NCBI GenBank assembly: GCA_937927415.1
Contig: CALBDS010000042.1
Coordinates: 62,001 to 126,000 of the forward strand
DNA length: 64,000 nucleotides
Reading direction: 5' to 3'
Source of the DNA: an uncultured Rhodospirillaceae bacterium
Lineage (GTDB): Bacteria; Pseudomonadota; Alphaproteobacteria; Azospirillales; Azospirillaceae
Shown here: positions 52,011 through 58,430 of the stretch, piece after piece
How positions within the stretch are numbered: the first letter of the stretch is position 1
How the letters are laid out: every line of letters starts with the position of its first letter
Notes under the pieces: generated by a model
The model's database searches: none
Seen by the model: only the letters and a program-made list of their open reading frames with translations
Told to the model about the DNA's origin: nothing
Translations under genes and position numbers: made by a program

Positions 52011-52150
52011 TCCAACAGGTCTACGGACACCACGCCCCGGAGTTTTTGAAAGGAGCCGCAAACGCATCCCGTGGCAGGGATGCGGGGATGAAAGCGGGGA
52101 TGCGCGGCAACGCACCACCGTCCAAGAAACTCATAACTGCTTGAAATCGC

Positions 52151-52227
<77 letters not shown>

Positions 52228-52278
52228 GCGCTTCAGCGGAGCCGGACCATAGGGCATGAGCCGGTGGGATGCAAACAC

Positions 52279-52311
52279 TTTTTTCATCCTGCACCGGGTC
52301 AGATGAAAAAA
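52279..52311. promoter_or_regulatory. Inverted repeat upstream of the LysR gene
   Basis: TTTTTTCATC (52279-52288) and GATGAAAAAA (52302-52311) are perfect 10-base arms around a 13-base spacer, in an AT-rich gap between the tRNA gene and the LysR gene. It could be a regulator operator or a two-way terminator for transcripts entering from either side. Confidence 0.45.
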
Positions 52312-52434
52312 TCTCATTCATCGCTGAAAATTACCCCTTTGCCGCTCACCCCCGCCTTGGGGTTTGCTCATTCCATGGTGCAAACGCTGAGGGAGACGGC
52401 ATCATGGACACAATTGATTCCGGGATAACCGTCC

Positions 52435-53328
52435 ATGGCCTACCGCCTGCCTCCCCTGTCCACCTTGCGGGTGTTCGAAGCCGCTGGGCGTCTGCTCAGC
52501 TTCAAGGCCGCGGCGGAGGAGTTGGGCATCACCCCCAGCGCCGTCAGCCATTCGATCCAGACTTTGGAAGTCTGGCTGGGTGTGCCGGTGTTCATCCGCA
52601 ACAACCGCAACCTGACGCTCAGCCCGGCCGGTGCTGCCTATCTACCCCGTGTGCGCGAGGCGCTGGAGGCTCTGGCGGAAGCCACGGCGGCGATTCCGGG
52701 GCAATTGGGGGGCGATCCGCTGCGGATCAGCGTGGCGCCCACCTTCGCGTTGCGCTGGCTGCTGCCCCGTCTGCCGGATTTCCAACGGGCGAACCCGGAT
52801 ATAACCGTCGCCATCGACACCGATCACAGGGTCGTTGCGTTTCCCCGCGACGGTTTCGATCTTGCCATCCGCATGGGCCGCGGCGACTGGACCGCGGCGC
52901 GGGCCGAGCGGCTGGTGACCGAGCGGCTGATCCCCGTCTGCATCCCGGAGATTGCCGCCCGCATCCGCACCCCCGACGACCTGCGCGGCATTCCCCTGCT
53001 GCATGTGGTCAGCGTGCGCGAGGATTGGCAGTCCTGGGCCGAAGCGCGGGGGGTGGACACGCTCGACCTGCACCGGGGGCTGCGGCTCGACACGGTGTAT
53101 CTGGCCCTTGACGCCGCCGCCCAGGGGTTGGGGATCGCCATCGGTCATAAGCCGCTGACCGACGGCTCCCTGACCACCGGCGGGCTGGTGGAGGTGCTGG
53201 GACCGCCGGTCGCCAGCAAATCCGCCTATTGGCTGGTCAGCGGTGACCAGGGGCCGCTGCGCCCCGAAGCCGCCCGGTTCCGTGACTGGCTGTTCGCACA
53301 ACTCGCCGTGGACCGGCCCGCATCCTGA
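52435..53328 (+). CDS. LysR-family transcriptional regulator (GcvA-like)
   Basis: DNA-binding regulator of 297 aa. The N-terminal winged helix-turn-helix (residues 1-65) reads LPPLSTLRVFEAAGRLLSF and AAEELGITPSAVSHSIQTLE, the form seen in GcvA-like LysR proteins; the periplasmic-binding-protein-like effector domain follows (about 90-290), with LRISVAPTFALRWLLPRL. The inducer is unknown. It lies 43 bases ahead of the 57-aa gene and enoyl-CoA hydratase gene in the same direction, which may be its targets or co-transcribed. Confidence 0.88.
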   Translation: MAYRLPPLSTLRVFEAAGRLLSFKAAAEELGITPSAVSHSIQTLEVWLGVPVFIRNNRNLTLSPAGAAYLPRVREALEALAEATAAIPGQLGGDPLRISVAPTFALRWLLPRLPDFQRANPDITVAIDTDHRVVAFPRDGFDLAIRMGRGDWTAARAERLVTERLIPVCIPEIAARIRTPDDLRGIPLLHVVSVREDWQSWAEARGVDTLDLHRGLRLDTVYLALDAAAQGLGIAIGHKPLTDGSLTTGGLVEVLGPPVASKSAYWLVSGDQGPLRPEAARFRDWLFAQLAVDRPAS

Positions 53329-53371
53329 GACGGCGGGCCGGAACGGCCCCTTCTTTGGATGGAGGAATACC

Positions 53372-53545
53372 ATGCGCGGTTTGCCGTCGCTGCTCTATGC
53401 CGCCCAGATGGAGGAAGCCCGCCGCCTGCGCGCCGACGCCATCGCCGCTTTGATCCGCCGGTTGCTGTTCCGGGCACACCCGCGGCCCGATGCCCCCGTC
53501 AACGGCAACCGCCGTCCCGACGGGGGAAAGGGGGTGGCGGCATGA
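53372..53545 (+). CDS. 57-aa protein coupled to the enoyl-CoA hydratase gene
   Basis: Starts at ATG 53372 behind a strong ribosome site GGAGGAA, and its stop overlaps the next gene by 4 bases. The sequence MRGLPSLLYAAQMEEARRLR is followed by ADAIAALIRRLLF and a basic, Pro-rich tail; it is probably helical and amphipathic. It resembles the small basic DUF1127-type proteins in composition, but the match is too weak to name it. The coupling suggests it is translated. Confidence 0.55.
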   Translation: MRGLPSLLYAAQMEEARRLRADAIAALIRRLLFRAHPRPDAPVNGNRRPDGGKGVAA

Positions 53546-54321
53546 CCGGGGCCGAACCGCTCATCCTCTGCCGGACCGGTGACGGCATCGCCGAGATCAC
53601 GCTGAACCGGCCCCACGCCCGCAACGCCCTGTCCCGCGCGCTGACCGCAGCACTTGACCGGCAGCTTCACCAATTGGCGGAGGATGGCGCCGTCCGGGTG
53701 GTGGTGCTGACCGGAGCCGGGGACCATTTCGCCGCCGGCGCCGACCTCAAGGACATGGCCGCCATGACGGCCGATGAGGCGGTGGCGACGGATTTCGCCG
53801 GCTGCTCCACCGCCCTGCCCCATCTCCCCTGTCCCGTGGTGGCGGCGGTGGAGGGGGTGGCGCTGGGCGGCGGGTGCGAACTGGTGGAGATGGCCGATAT
53901 CGTGATTGCCGGGCACAGCGCCCGCTTCGGCCACCCGGAGGTCACCGTCGGCACCATGCCGGGGGCCGGGGGAACCCAGCGGCTGCCGCGGGCGGTGGGC
54001 ACGGCGTTGGCATTGGACCTGCTGCTCACCGGGCGCAGCCTGTCGGCGGACCAGGCGCTGTCCGCCGGTCTGGTGTCGCGGGTGGTGGCGGATGGGCAGG
54101 CGCTGGAAACCGCCCGTGCCGTCGCCCGCCACCTGTCGGCCCTGTCGGCGCCGGTCCTGCGGGCCGTCAAGGCGGCGGTGCGCCGGGGGCAGGAAGTGCC
54201 CCTGTCCCAAGGGCTGGCCGAGGAGCGGCGGCTGTTCCATGACACCTTTGCCCTGGACGACCGGCGGGAAGGGATGACCGCCTTTGTGGAAAAGCGCCCT
54301 CCCCGCTTCCGTCACGGCTGA
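53542..54321 (+). CDS. Enoyl-CoA hydratase/isomerase family protein
   Basis: Crotonase-fold enzyme, 259 aa. The CoA-binding and oxyanion-hole segments are AGDHFAAGADLKDMA and EGVALGGGCELVEMADI; the catalytic Glu positions lie in GGGCELVEMAD and FGHPEVTVGTMPGAGGTQRLPR, which fits a hydratase. The substrate (straight-chain, phenylacetate-type or other) is not determined. ATG 53542 overlaps the 57-aa gene. Its 3' end overlaps the convergent membrane protein gene by 10 bases. Confidence 0.88.
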   Translation: MTGAEPLILCRTGDGIAEITLNRPHARNALSRALTAALDRQLHQLAEDGAVRVVVLTGAGDHFAAGADLKDMAAMTADEAVATDFAGCSTALPHLPCPVVAAVEGVALGGGCELVEMADIVIAGHSARFGHPEVTVGTMPGAGGTQRLPRAVGTALALDLLLTGRSLSADQALSAGLVSRVVADGQALETARAVARHLSALSAPVLRAVKAAVRRGQEVPLSQGLAEERRLFHDTFALDDRREGMTAFVEKRPPRFRHG

Positions 54322-55442
54322 ACGGCCCGGCGCCCCATCAGAATGGTGGTCAGGGTGGACGCGATGAACAGGATGATCGCCGCGGCGCCGACCACGGCAC
54401 CGGCCTGGCGCAGCGCCACCGCATCGGCCAGAACCCCGGCCACCCGCAGGGCAACGCCGCCGTGCAACACCACCAGCGGCAGATAGAGCCACGACCGGAA
54501 CGGCACCGCCACCCGCAGCACCGCGGGCAGAATGACCGGCGCGTGGCCGAACACCATGGCAAAGACGAAGCCCAGGAACACCGCGTGCAGTTCCGCGTCG
54601 TAAAGCGGCGTGCCCACCGGATCACCGCCCACCAGTGCCAGCGCACCGCCCACCGCCAGCCAGCCGTAACCGGACAGCAGGCAGAGCGCGACATAGCGCA
54701 CCAGCCCGGCCCCGCGCACGGTGCGGCGGGCCACATCGAAACGGGCCAGCCAGCCGGCCAGCAGCACCATGCCCGCACCGGCCAGCCGCCACCCGATATC
54801 ACCCGCCATCGGGGCCAGGACCGCACCGGCGGTCAGCACGGCCAGGGCCGCGGCAAAGGCCGGCTCCGCCCACCGGCTGGGCGGGCGGAAACGGCTCAGC
54901 TCCAGCCGTTCTCCGGCGATGGTCAGCACCAGAAACAACACCCACCACAGCACCACCCCGGCCACCGGCACCCCGGCCAGCCACAGCAAAGTGCCCAGCA
55001 GCCAGCACGCCGCCCCCCCGGCCATCACCGCGGTGAATCCGGCGCGATGCTGCCGCCACACCCGAAAGGAGGCGGCGGTCAGCACCCCCGCCCCAAACGC
55101 CAGCAGCCCCGCCGCCAGCGGCACCGGCGCCCCCAGAACCAGCAGCACACCCCCCAGGCCGGAGGCCAGCGGCCCGCCATAAACCCAGGTCCGCCCCAAG
55201 GCCGCGGCCCGCTCCAACCCGATCACGGTGCCGAAAAAGCCCGACACCATCAGCGGCCCGTGCAGCAGCGCCAGCGCCGCCGCCCCATCGGGTACCGGAA
55301 TGCCCAGGCGGGCCAGCCCGGTCAGCAGCCCGGCCACCAGCGACACCGCCCCCAGCATCAGCAGCGGCAGACGACGCGCCCGCAAGGCGGTGGGCGAAGA
55401 AACGCGGGGTGCGGCCCCCGGCGCCGACGACAGACAGGCCAT
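54312..55442 (-). CDS. Polytopic membrane protein, possibly NO/denitrification-linked
   Basis: A 376-aa protein with about twelve hydrophobic segments and few charged loops. Recurring features are GPLMVSGFFGTVIGLERA, TWVYGGPLASGLGGVLL and, near the C-terminus, DAELHAVFLGFVFAMVFGHAPVILPAVL (as DAELHAVFLGFVF and MVFGHAPVILPAVL) with His residues that could bind haem or copper. I do not recognise a named family; NnrS itself is at 61028 and is different in sequence. ATG 55442 starts 6 bases beyond the DUF59 gene stop, so the two form a minus-strand operon, divergent from ccoG. Confidence 0.55.
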   Translation of the reverse strand: MACLSSAPGAAPRVSSPTALRARRLPLLMLGAVSLVAGLLTGLARLGIPVPDGAAALALLHGPLMVSGFFGTVIGLERAAALGRTWVYGGPLASGLGGVLLVLGAPVPLAAGLLAFGAGVLTAASFRVWRQHRAGFTAVMAGGAACWLLGTLLWLAGVPVAGVVLWWVLFLVLTIAGERLELSRFRPPSRWAEPAFAAALAVLTAGAVLAPMAGDIGWRLAGAGMVLLAGWLARFDVARRTVRGAGLVRYVALCLLSGYGWLAVGGALALVGGDPVGTPLYDAELHAVFLGFVFAMVFGHAPVILPAVLRVAVPFRSWLYLPLVVLHGGVALRVAGVLADAVALRQAGAVVGAAAIILFIASTLTTILMGRRAVQP

Positions 55443-55447
55443 GACGC

Positions 55448-55753
55448 TCACTCCCCCCAACCCAGATGACGGCGGGCCTCGTCCGACAGACGGTCGGGGG
55501 TCCACGGCGGATCGTCGGCCAGGGTGACGCTGACCGCCGGGGCGTCCGGTACGGCCCGCTGCACCGCGGCGGCGGCTTCGTCGCACAGGAACGATCCCAG
55601 CGGACACGATGGCGAGGTGGTGCCCAGACGGACCGACACCGCCCCATCCGCCCCCTGCCCAATGTCATAGACCAGCCCCAATGCGACCACATCCAGACCC
55701 ATTTCCGGGTCGATGACCGTCCGCAACGCCGCCAGGATCCGATCGTCGCTCAT
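55448..55753 (-). CDS. DUF59/MIP18 family iron-sulfur assembly-like protein
   Basis: Soluble 101-aa protein with the DUF59 pattern: VIDPEMGLDVVALGLVYDI, then TSPSCPLGSFLCDEA with the conserved Cys, and a final DPPWTPDRLSDEARRHLGW. Related proteins (SufT, PaaD) help in iron-sulfur protein maturation. ATG 55753 is used; GTG 55762 is in frame. It starts the minus-strand pair with the membrane protein and shares its control region with ccoG. Confidence 0.8.
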   Translation of the reverse strand: MSDDRILAALRTVIDPEMGLDVVALGLVYDIGQGADGAVSVRLGTTSPSCPLGSFLCDEAAAAVQRAVPDAPAVSVTLADDPPWTPDRLSDEARRHLGWGE

Positions 55754-55812
55754 TCCCGTCACTCCCTCTGCCGTAATGACGTTGAGGATGCGCCCGAGAA
55801 AGAGACGCGTTC

Positions 55813-55828
55813 TTGACCCCGGTCAAGG
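55813..55828. promoter_or_regulatory. FNR/NnrR-type palindrome between DUF59 gene and ccoG
   Basis: CTTGACCCCGGTCAAG is a perfect 16-base palindrome of the TTGAC-N4-GTCAA form, the pattern bound by FNR-superfamily regulators such as NnrR, Dnr or FixK. It lies 60 bases before the DUF59 start and 257 bases before ccoG. The 331-base gap holds no gene. Confidence 0.65.
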
Positions 55829-56084
55829 CAGGCAAAGGGGCAAAGACCCTAGGGTCACATCACGGCGCCACGGTGCCGTAAATAAGAAAACCCTGTTTTT
55901 ACTGTGGTGAACCGCTTCTTTTAGGGCGCGGAGATCCGATGGCAAGGGGGCGACACACAGGGCCGATGCCCGCCTGACGCATGGAAACTGGTCTTTTGTC
56001 ATAGTGTTCTTGACTTGCGAACAGGTCACGGTCCTTTACTTTTTGCAATGTGCCCCCAACGATCAGCGGTGACAGGCGAGCGCC

Positions 56085-57650
56085 ATGCCAGACGGTAGTT
56101 CCCATAAGCCCGAAACGCCCAAATACGTCCTTTGGGAAACCCACAACAAGATCCACCCCAAGTCCGTGAACGGCCGGTACCGTTCCGTGAAGACCTGGCT
56201 GCTGTACGCGCTTCTGGGCTTCTTCATGATCCTGCCGTGGATCCGCTGGGACCGCGGCCCCGACGCCCCGAATCAGGCGGTGCTGCTGGACATGAGCCAG
56301 GGGCGCTTCTTCATCTTCGGGCTGGAGATCTGGCCGCAGGAAATCTATTACCTGACCGGCCTGCTGGTGATTGCCGCCATCGGGCTGTTCATGGCAACCG
56401 CGCTGGCCGGGCGCGTGTGGTGCGGCTTCACCTGCCCTCAGACCGTGTGGACCGACCTGTTCGTCTGGGCCGAACGGCTGGCGGAGGGTGACCGCGCCGA
56501 ACGCATCCGCAACGACAAGGGACCGTTCACCACCCGCAAGCTGATGCGCAAATCGGCCAAACACGCCATCTGGCTGGCCATCAGCATCGTCTCGGCCTTT
56601 GGCTTCTGCGCTTACTTCACCGATGCGCCGACGCTGCTGCACGATCTGGTGACGTTCGACGCCGGGGCCACCACATGGTCGTTCTTTGCCCTGTTCGGCA
56701 TCGGCACCTATGGCATGGCCGGCTGGACCCGCGAACAGATGTGCATGTACATGTGCCCCTGGCCGCGCATCCAGAGCGCCATGCTGGACGAACACAGCCT
56801 GGTCGTGACCTATGACGCCCTGCGCGGCGACAGCCGCGGCCCCCGGCGCAAGTCGGAAAGCTGGGACGAACGGACGGCCCGGGGCCTGGGCGACTGCATC
56901 GACTGCAACCAGTGCGTCCAGGTCTGCCCCATGGGCATCGACGTGCGCACCGGCGATCAATCGGACTGCATCAACTGCGGCCTGTGCGTGGACGCCTGCG
57001 ACGGGATCATGGATTCCATCGGGCGGCCCCGCGGGCTGATCGCCTTTGAAAGTCTGGCGCGGCAGGCGGCGGCCGCCGCCGATCCGGCCGCGACGGCCCC
57101 GGTTCCGGCGGCACCGTCCCATGCGGCAACCAAAACCACGGGCTGCGGCGGCGGGGGATGCGCGTCCGGCGGCTGCGGCACGGCGGCGAAGCCCAAGACC
57201 CCGATCGCGCGTGCCCGAATCATCATCTATCTGGTGTTGATGACGGTGATCGGCAGCGCCATGACCGTGGCCCTGACCCAGCGCAGCGCCTTCACCCTGG
57301 CGGTGCAGCGCGACCGGGCGCCGCTCTACATCACCTTGTCCAACGGCGCCATCCGCAACGCCTATACGGTCAAGATCGCCAACAAGACCCGCGACGAACG
57401 CCATTACGTGCTGACCGCGGCGGGTGTGCCCGGCCTGACGCTCTCCACGGCCGGCAGCGAGGATGCCCACGGCGACCGGCTGACCCTGACCGCCGCCGGG
57501 GACAGCGTCGGCACCTTCCGCGTCTATGTCACCGCCCCGGCGGGCACGAAGCTGGATGCCTCCACCCCGCTTTCCATCGTCTCCGCCACCGAGGACGGGC
57601 GCAAGGAACGCAACAGCTATTCCACTGTCTTCATGGCCCCGGCACAATGA
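56085..57650 (+). CDS. ccoG: CcoG/FixG-family cbb3 oxidase assembly protein with Cys-Gly insert
   Basis: Membrane iron-sulfur protein that reduces copper for cbb3 oxidase assembly. Five or so membrane helices, then two ferredoxin sites (DCIDCNQCVQVCPMG and DCINCGLCVDACDGI), and a C-terminal periplasmic Ig-like domain with NAYTVKIANKTRDERHYVL. Between the ferredoxin part and the last helix is an unusual insert GCGGGGCASGGCG with Cys 354, 359 and 364 at equal spacing. 521 aa against about 480 for most relatives. ccoNOPQ and ccoH are not in the window. Confidence 0.92.
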   Translation: MPDGSSHKPETPKYVLWETHNKIHPKSVNGRYRSVKTWLLYALLGFFMILPWIRWDRGPDAPNQAVLLDMSQGRFFIFGLEIWPQEIYYLTGLLVIAAIGLFMATALAGRVWCGFTCPQTVWTDLFVWAERLAEGDRAERIRNDKGPFTTRKLMRKSAKHAIWLAISIVSAFGFCAYFTDAPTLLHDLVTFDAGATTWSFFALFGIGTYGMAGWTREQMCMYMCPWPRIQSAMLDEHSLVVTYDALRGDSRGPRRKSESWDERTARGLGDCIDCNQCVQVCPMGIDVRTGDQSDCINCGLCVDACDGIMDSIGRPRGLIAFESLARQAAAAADPAATAPVPAAPSHAATKTTGCGGGGCASGGCGTAAKPKTPIARARIIIYLVLMTVIGSAMTVALTQRSAFTLAVQRDRAPLYITLSNGAIRNAYTVKIANKTRDERHYVLTAAGVPGLTLSTAGSEDAHGDRLTLTAAGDSVGTFRVYVTAPAGTKLDASTPLSIVSATEDGRKERNSYSTVFMAPAQ

Positions 57651-57673
57651 CCGGGCCGACCACCGCAACCCCG

Positions 57674-57702
57674 GATCGGTCCCCCTCCCCCTGACGGGAC
57701 CG
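57674..57702 (+). terminator. Hairpin between ccoG and mogA
   Basis: CGGTCCC (57677-57683) pairs with GGGACCG (57696-57702), 12-base loop, followed by TCCTTC. Weak as a terminator; it may reduce read-through into mogA. Confidence 0.35.
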
Positions 57703-57724
57703 TCCTTCACCCAAGGAAACGCCC

Positions 57725-58273
57725 ATGACCACCCCCGGCCGGAACCGGCCCCTGAAAATCGGCATCGTCACCGTATCGGACCGGGCCAGCCGGGGGATTT
57801 ACGAGGACAAGGGCGGCCCTGCCATTCGCGCGGAACTGACGCGCATCATCGCCAACCCGTGGGAGCCGGTGGCGCGCGTCATCCCCGACGATTTCGACAC
57901 CATCGTCCACACCCTGATCGACCTGACCGACGTTCAGGGCTGTGATCTGGTGGTGACCACCGGCGGCACCGGACCGGCCCCCCGCGACGTGACGCCGGAG
58001 GCCACCGAACAGGTGTGCCCCAAGATGATGCCGGGCTTCGGCGAGCTGATGCGCACCGTCAGCCTGACCGTGGTGCCCACCGCCATCCTGTCGCGCCAGA
58101 CCGCCGGCATCCGCGGCACGGCGCTGATCGTCAATCTGCCGGGCAAACCCTCGGCCATCCACGACTGTCTGATGGCGGTGTTCCCCGCCGTCCCCTATTG
58201 CCTGGACCTGATCGGCGGGGCGTGGATCGACACCGATCCCGCCGTCTGCACCGCCTTCCGGCCCAAATCCTGA
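57725..58273 (+). CDS. mogA: Molybdopterin adenylyltransferase MogA
   Basis: Adenylates molybdopterin before MoeA inserts molybdenum. Family motifs are GIVTVSDRASRGIYEDKGGP, VVTTGGTGPAPRDVTPEAT, MPGFGELMR, PTAILSRQTAGIRG and LPGKPSAIHDCL, and the C-terminus VPYCLDLIGG... TAFRPKS is the MogA form rather than the shorter MoaB form. 182 aa. Together with moeA it supplies cofactor for enzymes such as nitrate reductase. Confidence 0.92.
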   Translation: MTTPGRNRPLKIGIVTVSDRASRGIYEDKGGPAIRAELTRIIANPWEPVARVIPDDFDTIVHTLIDLTDVQGCDLVVTTGGTGPAPRDVTPEATEQVCPKMMPGFGELMRTVSLTVVPTAILSRQTAGIRGTALIVNLPGKPSAIHDCLMAVFPAVPYCLDLIGGAWIDTDPAVCTAFRPKS

Positions 58274-58430
58274 GCACTCTGCCGAACTTTCGGGCGGTTG
58301 AGCCGGGGTTCTAACCATTTCTTCATCCCGATCGGGTAACCGCCGGATGAGGGGTCGGGGAAAGCGCAACCGGCGGTGCCGAACAACCGCCCCCCTGCCC
58401 CATCTGGCCTGTGCCTGGGGGGAAACACGC

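Noticed and set aside
50670..52025. Target-site duplication around the IS256-family element
   Set aside because: The 8-10 bases outside the two inverted repeats do not match.
56003..56035. Second FNR-like site (TTGACTTGCGAACA) near ccoG
   Set aside because: The second half-site does not fit TCAA at the right spacing; it may be a -35 element but no convincing -10 follows.
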